Source of the DNA: Helicobacter bilis
GTDB lineage: Bacteria; Campylobacterota; Campylobacteria; Campylobacterales; Helicobacteraceae
Direction: 5' to 3'
Assembly: GCF_001999985.1 (NCBI RefSeq)
Contig: NZ_CP019645.1
Location: 1,488,001-1,552,000, forward strand
DNA: 64,000 nucleotides
The translations under genes were made by a program, and so were the position numbers. Below the pieces are notes generated by a model. The model was given only the letters and a program-made list of their open reading frames with translations, did no database searches and had not been told where the DNA came from. Position 1 is the first letter of the stretch. Each line of letters begins with the position of its first letter. This document shows positions 42,601 through 51,696 of the stretch, in pieces.

Positions 42601-45600
42601 AAACTTTGCATTCTTAGCTATCTCTTTACGCACTAAGTCATTACTAGAATCCATAAAGCTTTTTGTTACTATCTGTATGCTAATACCCCCAACTCTTAAT
42701 TTATCAATACCCCTTTTCATAAAGTAGTTATGAGCCGAAGCACTAAAATTATCATCTCTAATAGTAAAGTTACTATAAGGGGGGTTGCCTATAACTAAAT
42801 CATAAAAGTCATCTTTTGCAAATTTAGAGTTTTGAAATCCTGCATTATCTATCTTAAAGTAGGGATATATAGTCTGTGATAGTTTAGCAGTAAAAGGGTC
42901 TAGCTCAATGCCTACTACATTAGCATTAGAGTGAAACTGCCCTAAGAATCTACCACTCCCACTGCTAGGCTCTAGTATAACATGATTATTGTTTAGTCCT
43001 AAATCCTTAGCAAGTTTTACCATAGATTCTACAATAGGTGTAGGTGTGTAGTAAGCATCACCTGCCCTGCGGAATAAATAATCAGCATCTATCTTTGCTC
43101 CAACAGATTCACTCAAACTCTCTAAAAGCTTATTAAGGCTATCTAGTCTCTCACCTTTTTCTTTTATCACTTGATATAATTCATTACTTGCCTTACCAAA
43201 GCCTCTAAAATTACTCAAAATCCTTTTTTCATCATCAGTTGCTACTCTGCCACTCTTTAGTATATCATCAAGCAAACTAAGAGATTCTATATTTGCATCA
43301 TATAGGGCTTTTTGTCCTTTTAAGTCTTGTATTTCACCGAGTTTAAATTCTTTATTCAGTGTTGCTAATTCTTCAGGGTTTAGAATGCCTGCTGGATTGC
43401 TATCACTTTCTATATTTTCTAATTCTTTTGGACTTTGTTTTTCTTTTGGTTTTTGTTGTGGTATAATGTCATTGTCAAGCTTGATATTAGACTTAGCTAT
43501 ATCATCGTAAGGGCTATGAGCGTTAATCTGATTAGTCGCTTGACTATTATAAATCTCTTTTCCCCCTGCTGATATTTTATTATTTAATCCATTTTTTGAT
43601 TTTGGTGCATTACTTCTAATAATCCACTCGCCTTCATTGTTTCTGGCTACACTTGTAAAATATTTTTCCTCTCCAAAATCTCTAGCAAAAATCAATGCCC
43701 CATCGTTTTGTAGAATAATTCTTTGTGGCTGTTCTAGTGTAGGTTTAATCCTATCTAAATATTTTAATCTATTCTCTTTTATAAGCTTTACTAAGCTCCC
43801 AGCAGATAGCTTAATATCTTCGCCTTGCAAAATAGAATCTAAAGCTTGTTTTACTTCAGGGGTAAAGCTTGGGATATAAGCTTCATCAAGGCTTTTTAGA
43901 TTAAAGGTGTTTTTCCAAGCTTGTGCTATCTCTTTTGGTATCTCATGTGTTTTACCATAGCTATCTGTGAATGTTTCAGTAGCTTTGTTTTTGTCTATTA
44001 ATTCTTGTGTCTCTCTTACACTCTTACCACTTGCCTTTGCTTCTTTGATTATTTCTTTTGTGGTTTTTGGTGTTTCTTTTTCATGTGTGTTTGCAGGTAT
44101 TTCCTTGTCATGTTGAGCGTTAAGCGAAACATCTTTATTTGTTTGTGGATAGTCAAATCTATGTAAGCCTTTTTCTTGGACTAGATTATAGGCTTTTTTG
44201 ACTTCTTTTAATCTTTTTTTAATGTTACTTATCTTATATATTTCTGCAGGATATGGTGCTTTATGCAAATAATGAAAAGCTTCCTTAAGAGTTGGCAGCA
44301 AATCGCCCATTCCCCTGCCAAGTTGCTGCCTTTCTTCAAGGCTTAAAACACCAGCATCAGCAATTGCTTTACTATCAATTTTTAATATATCATCTTGTAA
44401 AGTTCTAGCTTCGTTAAAATCTTTGATTGCCTTAACTATATACATTAAATTTTCAGGTTTGTCGATATTTTTTATTAATGATATGTCTTTGCTTCCATAT
44501 TCATGATTATCATATTCTTTTAAGAAATTATCGATTACTTCCTTATCAGTGAGTTTTTTGGGTTTTACTTGTGGTGTAGATTGTGTGTCTATGTCTTGTG
44601 TGGCAACTTTAGATTCTATATTTGTGTTAGAATCCTTTTTGCCTTTTTTCTTTAGAGATACATTTCTGTGTATTCTAGTCCTTGAGTTAGTCCTATCATC
44701 GTTTCCATCATGCTTATATCGCTTGTTGTCAGTCTCATCAGGTCTGATTCTAGCATTATGTCCTTGTGTATCTCTGCTAATATTAGCATTGGCTTCAATG
44801 TCGCTGCTGCTATGGCTAGAGTCATCTCGTATATCTCTTTTTTCATGAGTTTTTTCATTCCCGCTTTGTGCCATCTCTTTTGAGCTTGGTGAATACTCAT
44901 CGCTAATTCCATTGTCTCTTGTGAGAGTTGTCTCTGTGTCCTTATTTTCTTGTGGATTATTGCTCGTGCGTGTAGTAATCCACTCAGTGTCAGCTCCATT
45001 CTCTCTTTGAGTAGCTTCATGTTGATTGTCTGTGTAGCTCTCTTTTGTGCTTGTTTCTTTGTCTGTATGGTTTGTTGTGTTTGAGTTTTGTTTTGTGTTT
45101 GCATGTGTATCCTTTATTTTTTGTGATTGTATTGTATCTTTAAATTTATTAACAATATGATTATTATCTAGCTCCCATTCCTTTAGACTTTTTGCAAAGT
45201 CTTCTGCAACGCCACTGCTAATCTTATTATTACTTAAAGCAATGCCTTTTTCAGTATTTTGAAATTCTTTAAAAATGCTTTTATCCCAATCAATATCCTT
45301 ATTAGCCTTTAAAGCTTTAAGTATGCTTTCATAATCATCATATAAATCCCTATTTTTAAGCTTAAAGAAAATTTCCTTCATAGCGTATTCATCTAAATCG
45401 CTAAAGTCTTTATATTTCCTATCACCGCTTTTATTTGCATGTTTTAAGATTCTCTCAATTTCATCAATGATTAAATCTTGCCTAGATTGCAGGGCAGAAG
45501 TAAAGCTATCAAATAATTGTATTTTGTCTTTTTTGCTTAGATTTTTGCCTTGCATATTATTGATAGTTTCAAAAAAGCGTGTTGTATCTAAGCTTTCAAG

Positions 45601-47820
45601 GTGTAAATGTTGGTTTTGCTCTCTTATGCCTTCACTTTGATTTATTGCTTGTGTATTCTCTTGTGTTTCTTTTTGTGTTACAGGTTCTTGTGTGCTTTTA
45701 GATTCTATATCTTTACTTATTTCCTGTTTTGTGGTAGGATTCTGTGTGTCTCTGCTGGTGGAAGACAGGAAATCTGTAGAAGCTTTATGTGCTGAGGAAT
45801 CTCGAAGCTCGGGAGACACTTTATCAATAAATACTTCTTTTGCATTTTTTAATTTATTTAACAAAGTATTATGTTTTTTTGGACTAAGTGTTACATTTAA
45901 GAAATTTTCCCCATAATCACGACTCACATTCACAAAAAATAAATTATCTGTCATTGTCCTTGCAAATATTAAATCGTTTTGCTCGTCAATAAACGCCGCT
46001 TCAGGTTTTGAAAAAGTTTCTCGTATTTGTGGGATATATTTTTCTCTACCATTTTCTACCAATTTCAATAAATCTTTAAAATTGACTTTAATATCTTTAC
46101 CTATGGCTTCCCTTACTTCTTGTGGAATGCTTGGAATAAATGTATCATCTAAGCTTTTAAGGTTAAATGTATCTAGCCATTGTTGTTGCACTTCTTTTGT
46201 AAGTATATGTTCCTTACCCTTTTTGTCTGTAAAGTGAATGTCTTTTGGCTTTGTTGGGAACATCTCTTTTAACAAATCTTTATATGCTTTTTCAAACATA
46301 GGGTAAGTTGTGTTTGTGTGATGCCTTATAGTGTCAGCAACATTAAGCATTTCTTTGAAATATTCCCTTTTTAGCTCATTATCCTTAAACATATTTGCCA
46401 TGTCTATAAATCTTTGTGCGGTAGTCTCATCATGCTGTAGATTAACTTTTAAGGCTTGCAGGGCTTCCCTTTCTTTATCCATAAATTCACTAAACTTTTC
46501 TGTCTGCCCTGCATTTATCTGTTCTATTAACTCTCTTTGTTTTGGCTCTTCTGCCACTACCTTTTTTATTGCCCTTCCCCTATCGCTTAATGCAAAGTCT
46601 GGCATATTTATTATTTCTTTGTTGTCAAGGAATTTATAGCTAAAAAGTTTGGGGTTGCTAATATCGTAATTCTCGTTTTCTTGCCAAACTCTCTTTCTCA
46701 AATCTTGTCTAACAAAGCTTTCATGTTGCAAAGGCTTAGAAACTAGCACATTCCTAAACCTATCCACTTCTACTGCTTTATTTTCACTAGGTTTATTATA
46801 TGGCAGCAGCTTTATCTCTTTTGTAGTGTTTTTAATCTCTTGCATAGAATCTAAAAAGTCATTAGTCTTAGCATTAATATCTCTTAAATGTGCTTTTAGG
46901 TTAGCATTAGCTTTATATGGCAGTGCTTTTATCTCATTGCTTAAAGGTTTAAAGTCTAATTGTGCTAAAGGCTTATTTAATGCTTTTGTAGTATTTAGAA
47001 ACTCTTTATAAAGATTATGAAATATAAAGTTCTTTATAGCTTGAGAAGTTAAAGGCAGTGCATTGCCTTTAGAATCTACAATAATGCTAAACGGCATACT
47101 CATAAAGTCTTTAAAGCTTTTGTCTAGCTTTTGCAAGGCGTGTAGTGTCTCTTTATACTCTAATAGCTTTGTTTCATTATATGCTAGTAGTTTAGTGTCT
47201 TGTGGTGTGTTATAAGGGATTAAAGCATTATTTGCTTGTGTGCTGTTATATGGGATTAAGCCTTGTGTATCTTGTTTCATTAAGTTTGTAGCAAAGCTTG
47301 GTTTAGTTTGTGTTTGTGTTGGGACTAAAAGATTACTAAAAGCATGGATTTCTTTTTTAGTCTCTGCATGAGTATTTAAAAGCATTAAAGCCTTATTACT
47401 TGTGCTTAATTCACTCTCTATATCTTTTATAGCTTCTTTGGTAAAGCTAATATCATCTTGTATTTGATGTAATACTCTTTGTGTTTGTGCTATAAGTGTG
47501 CTATTTGTCTTTAAGATATTGTTATCATCAAAGGCTTTAAAGCTTTGCAAGTCTTTCTCTAGCAGTTCTCTTTTTTGTAATAAATGATTATATTGTGAAT
47601 AGGCATTCTCTAGTGTCTTTTGAGTAGGTTTATCTAGCTGTATTTCCCCACTCTCTATTTTTCTTTGAAACTCTTGCATACCGAGTTTATCAAACTCTAC
47701 TTCCATTTTATAAGTTGCTTCATTGTCAAAGTCATCTATTTGTCTAGTAGGCATGAAGTTAGGATTAGATTCTATAACTTCCCTTTGTATAGTCTCTATA
47801 TCTTTTCTAGCTTCACTCAA
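36655..47820 (-). CDS. giant polyvalent phage protein: nuclease modules, N6 methylase, helicase, ADP-ribosyltransferase-like domain
   Basis: 3,721 residues in one frame. Order: Q/K-rich helical N-terminus with LIPYN-type repeats (about 190-220); a module also found at 7.9 kb (about 264-360); a BECR/PBECR-like nuclease module at about 520-660 (TFNLKSLDDTFIPS) and a second at about 1280-1425 (TFNLKSLDEAYIPS); a low-complexity linker at about 905-1075. An N6-adenine methylase follows (EPSSGSGRF at about 1616-1624, NPPY at 1676-1679). Then comes a DEAH/SNF2-like helicase (GTGKS at about 2327, DEAH at 2488, ATGTPITN, REGRIIRQG near 2875). An ADP-ribosyltransferase-like domain lies at about 3265-3420 (FYHGSGAEF, GYDGIILD), and a nuclease-like C-terminus at about 3560-3721. 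Methylase plus helicase recalls phage P1 DarB, which is carried in virions and blocks restriction. The start is TTG 47,820 with no upstream ATG in frame, so the true N-terminus may be lost. Confidence 0.85.
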   Translation of the reverse strand: MSEARKDIETIQREVIESNPNFMPTRQIDDFDNEATYKMEVEFDKLGMQEFQRKIESGEIQLDKPTQKTLENAYSQYNHLLQKRELLEKDLQSFKAFDDNNILKTNSTLIAQTQRVLHQIQDDISFTKEAIKDIESELSTSNKALMLLNTHAETKKEIHAFSNLLVPTQTQTKPSFATNLMKQDTQGLIPYNSTQANNALIPYNTPQDTKLLAYNETKLLEYKETLHALQKLDKSFKDFMSMPFSIIVDSKGNALPLTSQAIKNFIFHNLYKEFLNTTKALNKPLAQLDFKPLSNEIKALPYKANANLKAHLRDINAKTNDFLDSMQEIKNTTKEIKLLPYNKPSENKAVEVDRFRNVLVSKPLQHESFVRQDLRKRVWQENENYDISNPKLFSYKFLDNKEIINMPDFALSDRGRAIKKVVAEEPKQRELIEQINAGQTEKFSEFMDKEREALQALKVNLQHDETTAQRFIDMANMFKDNELKREYFKEMLNVADTIRHHTNTTYPMFEKAYKDLLKEMFPTKPKDIHFTDKKGKEHILTKEVQQQWLDTFNLKSLDDTFIPSIPQEVREAIGKDIKVNFKDLLKLVENGREKYIPQIRETFSKPEAAFIDEQNDLIFARTMTDNLFFVNVSRDYGENFLNVTLSPKKHNTLLNKLKNAKEVFIDKVSPELRDSSAHKASTDFLSSTSRDTQNPTTKQEISKDIESKSTQEPVTQKETQENTQAINQSEGIREQNQHLHLESLDTTRFFETINNMQGKNLSKKDKIQLFDSFTSALQSRQDLIIDEIERILKHANKSGDRKYKDFSDLDEYAMKEIFFKLKNRDLYDDYESILKALKANKDIDWDKSIFKEFQNTEKGIALSNNKISSGVAEDFAKSLKEWELDNNHIVNKFKDTIQSQKIKDTHANTKQNSNTTNHTDKETSTKESYTDNQHEATQRENGADTEWITTRTSNNPQENKDTETTLTRDNGISDEYSPSSKEMAQSGNEKTHEKRDIRDDSSHSSSDIEANANISRDTQGHNARIRPDETDNKRYKHDGNDDRTNSRTRIHRNVSLKKKGKKDSNTNIESKVATQDIDTQSTPQVKPKKLTDKEVIDNFLKEYDNHEYGSKDISLIKNIDKPENLMYIVKAIKDFNEARTLQDDILKIDSKAIADAGVLSLEERQQLGRGMGDLLPTLKEAFHYLHKAPYPAEIYKISNIKKRLKEVKKAYNLVQEKGLHRFDYPQTNKDVSLNAQHDKEIPANTHEKETPKTTKEIIKEAKASGKSVRETQELIDKNKATETFTDSYGKTHEIPKEIAQAWKNTFNLKSLDEAYIPSFTPEVKQALDSILQGEDIKLSAGSLVKLIKENRLKYLDRIKPTLEQPQRIILQNDGALIFARDFGEEKYFTSVARNNEGEWIIRSNAPKSKNGLNNKISAGGKEIYNSQATNQINAHSPYDDIAKSNIKLDNDIIPQQKPKEKQSPKELENIESDSNPAGILNPEELATLNKEFKLGEIQDLKGQKALYDANIESLSLLDDILKSGRVATDDEKRILSNFRGFGKASNELYQVIKEKGERLDSLNKLLESLSESVGAKIDADYLFRRAGDAYYTPTPIVESMVKLAKDLGLNNNHVILEPSSGSGRFLGQFHSNANVVGIELDPFTAKLSQTIYPYFKIDNAGFQNSKFAKDDFYDLVIGNPPYSNFTIRDDNFSASAHNYFMKRGIDKLRVGGISIQIVTKSFMDSSNDLVRKEIAKNAKFLGGVRLPNNAFKDASVTTDILVFKKVSAAEAKKLDNSWIETTELNGIPVSKYFVDNPQNVLGEMKVGKGQFGDIVHVINKEGIDFSNFDLMPYLNKKYDFDTLRLKDNNTHSLKDLESEVKTTQDITDSQMGAVRYDKEQDKFIKNDGGSDDELDLKEYLQSLEVTWKPETIEKRIAEYKELAPKISELQSTLKSLQKAELDSEASNETISALRQKLNSDYEAVVGKNGSFYTKDKKVSPRFKLFEMVDDTSFEIFALEKAPLVKNNKVVGAERADIFTKRISYPYVRPQSADNLADAMHISLNETGYNDYQRIADLLGSDVDSVKKEFLDKKLEYLDHNGERLSKDIFLSGDVKTRLESFHDEYGLPKFSDDETIAHYQKIAYEDLKNVIPDDIEVPHIEIPLGANWLDKNITDSFLSEIVGLDYLNTNYIHGVGWKVNFDGLKDRDFMIATGKDFKANTGVEYINGIDYIEDMLNNKTLVVQKTIKGDKDKTIIYRDPIATQSLESLKKQLKREFKQYILDNDSFSEIAQKQYNDTFNREVARKYDGSHLKLHGANSDIELRKHQKNAVFRFFQELSSLLAHDVGTGKSYTMIASAIEGKRLKVHNKPMIVLPNHVAPQIAAEARRLYPNANIKLIQAVSRKDKNRALASLKNNSHDIIITTYTAFTNMNVAPSAFQDYVEKEIKFLRQIQKKLKEDGNASKRELNSIESRIEKAEERATNYAKSVANDKQNVFFEDLGIDTLMFDEAHYLKNLPIFTAQRNVRGIGSADSQRAIDAFMKISQMRDLPNNRVLFATGTPITNFISDIFTMQRFLGSKDLEAKGIDVFDEWCKMFAGASSEFEMKATGEYKLTSRLRDFSNLPELKAMYYKFADLVTKEDMQKAILEEGGKIIEPKVRRIPVVLKRNQAQIDFMESVKKRAKVLQENPQAAMEKGGDNMLKIISDSNKASIDMRLIDSSYKRDENGKISAAANNILEVYNDFNEHKGTQLVFLDTSVPKKPIKPETLEKWQKELERIDSVIQNQSHNLSDNQLEKLRDKASDLESKIARGSDGFSAYNDLKDLLIEKGIKENEVAFVHDFEGIKKETLSQKINSGEIRVLIGSTSKMGAGSNFQERLAAIHHLDLDWTPANMEQREGRIIRQGNRLMDLVPDFEARIYTYVTEQMSDSLMLQTLEQKTKIIKQIQDPNLKTRVIEDISEDNLHGRLKAMTSPNAEQELEAMNIVKSIDEVENAISTHDLILKNNHNKIENANKLESSMQKDINTLEAFKKQTQDNTTISFGKEKINFAKDNKAKTSKDNKTDTPKATKDKDKKKEKSPESLANEKLNAIIQDFAKSSDNIKVICEYRGLNILAKKGYSGMIDFYLGKDLNEALSISIRLDVRDAAYTDKNYMQRFHNGYNKLISDEYIKELQGQIQKAKDTREKAKKAYEKEIANKESVAELRNSLNEMLVRQAELHSFLGRASDSEIERLKAIYGDGFEDIVKGKFSKESENKALDNNTANNIAENDLEQTLEPTMQKFNYDERKAKDLLEWHKDSSPLTKDENGVPKVFYHGSGAEFEVFEKEKDRSGLGFWFALDKDYAKEKARFRGINGGILYGVFLHVKKPLDLRRANKDYPADIKNELTEKGLNLNSYDTQSREVQDFLRSKGYDGIILDVDSSDFFVVFDSNQIKHIDNKGSYTDTKGNITKTKPKNKESTHTYFNDKSPNIMYANPKHLGIGFLSGTAAGIETDENGNIVGFNPQNFVLGLIGGSVASKAISKLYNNESTQRYATLAIKSIQQDYKSLSENNPAMFAKIMQKFNPRDFLKGKKEINSLSNEIFNKELAKAIESALQNGKVETMPQAEFRNKEEFAKMFDSISGKYGIIETPYKEVKADIKSAWRHFKHNTNGADRENIKGGFFKTFKDPLFIVEQAREGQSSPSVYFYKPFYDNDKKLMNLFGIGIDSVGNIDFKTYYFDEKETRLNAILKSEKIKIVYMQE
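44106..44134 (+). repeat. palindromic-element arm inside the giant gene
   Basis: TGTCATGTTGAGCG followed by TTAAGCGAAACATCT. Read on the minus strand it encodes DVSLNAQHDKE at about residue 1230, in frame within a linker. Confidence 0.8.
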
Positions 47821-48144
47821 AGCATTATCTATAACTTCTTTTCTCTCTTGTAATTCTTGTTTATGTTATTTTTATACATTTAAAATCTATTTTTATTGAT
47901 TACTTATAATATATTGCAAAATGATATTTGACGAATTCTCAACCATTTCTTGTAAAATACAATAAACACAAAAAGGGCAAACTTGACAAAAGTATTGTAT
48001 AACAATGGTAATATCGCATTAACCAAACACACTAGTTACTTACACACTATCTTGCAAAAATCACAAAAGCATTTAGAATTAATATTTAATGAAAACAAAT
48101 GTGTATAAATTTTTAGGTAAGAAAAAATTGGGAGAATATGAGTT
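47821..48144 (+). other. intergenic region between divergent accessory genes
   Basis: 324 AT-rich bases. On the minus strand AAATGTATAA at about 47,870-47,880 is a weak -10-like box for the giant gene. On the plus strand GTATAAAT near 48,102 could serve the methyltransferase. No gene is seen. Confidence 0.35.
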
Positions 48145-50525
48145 ATGGAAGATATAAACAATGCTTTAGTGGAGCTAAAAAGAGAACCCATTATACAGCA
48201 TGAAGTATCGGGGTAAAAAGCCTCATAATGTTTGGGCATCTTATATAGATACTTATACGCCAAAAGATGGTGTATTTTTGGTCCCCTTTTGTGGTAGTGG
48301 AATGAGTGCATTAGAATCTTTAAGGTTGAAAAGAAAAACACTTGCTTTTGACATTAATCCTTTAAGTAGCTTTTTGCTTAAAATTTATACAACACATTTT
48401 GATTTTAATGCCTTTAAAAAGGAGGCGTTAAAGATTATTGATAATGTGCGTAAAGATTCTATCTATCAAAAACTTTGGGCTTATGATGGAGAGTTTCATA
48501 ATTTCAAATATTATGATGGAGAAATTTATGAAATTTGCAAAGTGGATAAAAATATTTATTATGAAGCTACACAAAAAGATTTGAAATCTTTAAAATTTGC
48601 AGATTCTATCAATTTGCAAGATTTAGGATTAAATTTTATAGATGAGCCGTTTTTAGATAGCGATTCGTTTAGCGCAAATTTTATCAAGCAAATAGGCGGT
48701 AATAATTTCAAATATATGGACAAAACGCAATTTAATTATTCTATCTTTAATCTTTAAGGAAATTTTACAAGTCAAAGATACGCATATTAAAGAGCAATTA
48801 TTGTTTGGATTTATAATGATTGTGCATTTGTGTTGCAAAATGAATGTGCCAAGAAATGATGGAGCAAAGAGAAATTTTAGCACAAGCTGGGGCAGGAGTG
48901 CTTACATCTGCGCAAAAAGGCAAATGGAGCAGAATCCTTTGCTTTTATTTGAGAGAAATTGTTTCAAAAAACAAGGGGTAAAAACAGCACTTTTAGCAAG
49001 CAATAAGTATGTGGATAAAAGTTTGCTTTGTAAGGAGGTTAGTAACGCTAATAAACAAAAAGATTCTAAAAATTTTGCTTTAAAATATGGCGTTGTAAAT
49101 ATCTTAAAACTAGAAGATTATGTGAATGAAAAAAGCGTGGATTTTATCATTACTGACCCGCCTTATGGTGGGCTTGTGCAGTATTTAGATTTATCTTATT
49201 TATGGCTTTTATGGCTTAAAGTTTATGATAAGAAATATGGTAACATAGATTTTGCTAGTGAGATTACTATTAGCAAAAAATGCGATATAAAAGCATATGA
49301 AGTGCGTTTTACTAAAAGCCTTAAACAGCTCCATAGAGTGTTAAAAGATGATGGAAAAATGGTTATAACATTTCACAATAAAGACATAGCTATTTGGAAT
49401 AGCTTTATGCGTTCGCTTAAAAATGCTGGATTTATTATACAAAAGGTTATCCATCAAAAAAATCGCCGCAGTGGAGAAAGCGTAGTAGCAAATCCTTATG
49501 GCACTTCAGGCACAGATTTTTATTTGCGTTGCATAAAAAATCCACATACACAAATAAGTACAGAGATAGAATTACAGAATCTAAGTCAAAAAATTGTAGA
49601 AATTGCCATTAATGCCATTGCTTTGCGTAATGAGCCAACGCCTTATGAAATTTTATTTGATGCAATTTTAGCCCACATTACTTCTAGTGGCTTTATTTTT
49701 AGTGATGATTGCGATGGCGATATTAAAACTGCATTAAATAAACATATTAATAAAATCTTTATAATAAGGCAAGATAAAGAAACAAAGGCGGGGAATTTAT
49801 GGTGATTTAAAGAGCCTAGAGAATACATAAAACACCCCGATATTCCACTAAGTCAAAGGGTAGATAGGCTTGTATTGCAAGTCTTAAAAGAAAATGCGCT
49901 AGTAAGCTTAGATGATATGCTAAATGTTGTGTATAAAAATTTTCCAAATGGTTTAACGCCTGATGAAAATAGTATATTAAAATCTCTTAAAAAATTTGCT
50001 ACAAAATCAAGTAATGCTTGGGTATATAGCCCTAATGCCATAGAATCTAAAAACGCTACACAACACACGCTTTATATAAGTTATCTTGCAAAGATTGGTA
50101 AAAAGTTAGGCTTTGATATTTTCATAGGTAAGAGAGAGCAAAGAGAAAATATTGACAATAAAAAATTAAGCGATTATGCTAATATTTTTGAATTAAATTT
50201 TATTAAAGATGATTTTACAAGACAAAGGGCTTTATATATTGATATTTTGTTCGTAAAAAATAAGTCAATACATTATGCTTTTGAGATAGAAAACTCCACA
50301 AATATTATTGAAGCTTTACATAGAAATAGCGTTTTGGAATCTAGCATACCTAAATTTATTGTTATTCCAAATAATAGAGAAGAAGAGCTTTTAGGTAAAA
50401 AAGAGCCTTTATTTATAGAATCTATACAAAAGAATCATTGGCAATATTTGTTATATAGCGATATAGACAAGCTTGTAAATGTCAAATATCCACGATTAGA
50501 GCAGTTTGCAAAGGATATTGTATGA
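48145..50525 (+). pseudogene. decayed DNA methyltransferase with restriction-endonuclease-like C-terminus
   Basis: One ancestral gene broken at least three times. ATG 48,145 gives MEDINNALVELKREPIIQH, then the frame shifts near 48,200. The next frame carries motif I (VPFCGSGMSALES) up to 48,757. A one-base shift near 48,750 leads to the frame with motif IV DPPYGGLVQYLDLSYLW near 49,160. That frame meets TGA at 49,803-49,805 but stays open afterwards (FKEPREYIKHPDIP) through 50,525. The tail (IDILFVKNKSIHYAFEIENS near 50,250) has the D...E-x-E spacing of PD-(D/E)XK nucleases. Originally it was probably a combined modification-restriction protein, now inactive or split. Confidence 0.72.
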
Positions 50526-51393
50526 ATGCAGAAAAATCTGTTGGCAAGTATGACCCACGAAATACACTAAATGACCTTACAGGCAAGGAGTGGCTAAAGC
50601 TTACTTCAAGTTTTTGGATAAGTGAAAATGTAGCCTTGATAAAGACGCATTAAAACATCCAGCACCATTTTTAGTCAAAGATATACAAAAGCTCATAAGT
50701 CTTTTTACAAAAAAGCATATGAAAGTTTTAGACCCTTTTTGTGGTTCAGGCACGACTTTACTTGCAGCAAGTTTATTAGAAAGGCAAAGTATAGGCTATG
50801 ATTTAAACCTAGAGTATAGGGATTTAGCATTACAAAGATTACAAAAAAATTAAAGCAAATCATTATCGCTATGAGATAGGGGATAATAAAAAAACTTTTA
50901 CAAACGCTAGATGAGCAAAGTATTGACTATTATTGTAACCTCACCACCCTATTTTAATATTTTGAAACACAATTCCAAGGGGCTTAGGGCTGATAAATCG
51001 CATAAGGGATTTAGAAATGGTGCAAGAGATGGCGTAGTGACATACAATGTAGATTCTAAAGAGAATCTAGAGAATTGCGAAGATTATGAAAGTTTTTTAA
51101 AAGCATTAAGTGGGATTTTTAATGAATGCAAGAGAGTGTTAAAGAATAAAAAGTATTTATCGATTGTTATTAGCGATTTTACGATTAATAAGCAAGAAGT
51201 TAATGTAACAGGAAATATTATTGCGATGATGATAGATTTAGGATTTAAGTTTGTAGGCAATGTGGCGTTATTACAAAATAATAAGCCCTTATATCCCTTT
51301 GGCTACCCCTATGCCTATAAAATCAACCACCACAATCAAAATATTTTAAATTTTATGAAAGAAAATAAAAGCCCTATAAATTCCGTTGATTAA
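50522..51393 (+). pseudogene. second decayed DNA methyltransferase
   Basis: ATG 50,522 overlaps the end of the previous gene and opens with KYDPRNTLNDLTGKEWLKLT, typical of a family of type II methylases. A frameshift near 50,625 leads to DPFCGSGTTLLAASLL (about 50,735). After further shifts between 50,850 and 50,935 the frame from 50,911 carries the catalytic TSPPYFNIL and a good C-terminal Rossmann part (CKRVLKNKKYLSIVISDF). At least four lesions are visible, so no active enzyme is expected unless another copy exists. Confidence 0.7.
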
Positions 51394-51696
51394 AATGTAT
51401 ATAGAATAACATACAGGATGGTTAAGTTTAAGTCCATTATTACATCTTTCATTTTGATAAGAGTTTCATATTTTAGGTAACTTTACCAAGATATTTCTCA
51501 TAAATGCAAAAAGATTTTTCCCTTTTGTTTCACTCAAGGTCAAAATGACAAGCACAAACCCCATATTCTAGCATTTGCATTATAGCTTTACGAGTTTTAA
51601 GGCTTTTTTATAGTAGGAGTTATCTTTTGCGATAATGACTACTATAAAAAAGCCTTAATCTCTTAAATGTATAATCAAAGGCGAATATCTAAACAA
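51394..51696 (+). repeat. repeat unit with long hairpin, copy 1
   Basis: It contains a degenerate palindromic arm (about 51,512-51,551), the shared block CCATATTCTAGCATTTGCAT (51,561-51,580), an 18-bp perfect hairpin (51,599-51,656), and the shared tail AAATGTATAATCAAAG (from 51,665) with CGAATATCTA. The same order recurs at 52,355-52,677. No gene lies here. Confidence 0.7.
51599..51656 (+). ncRNA. structured hairpin, copy 1
   Basis: Outer arms AAGGCTTTTTTATAGTAG and CTACTATAAAAAAGCCTT pair over 18 bases. Inside is a symmetric GAG/TGA loop (tandem G-A, A-G, then G-U), then inner stem TTATC/GATAA with loop TTTTGC. On the minus strand it would also act as a terminator for the 195-residue gene ending at 51,697. 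RNA function is inferred from structure only. Confidence 0.5.

Noticed and set aside
44652..45104. A 150-codon minus frame inside the giant gene
   Set aside because: It is an alternative frame over the low-complexity linker; the main frame is continuous and domain-bearing.
49803..49805. Programmed read-through or recoding of the in-frame TGA in the methylase-nuclease gene
   Set aside because: Frameshifts on both sides of it show general decay, and there is no recoding signal.
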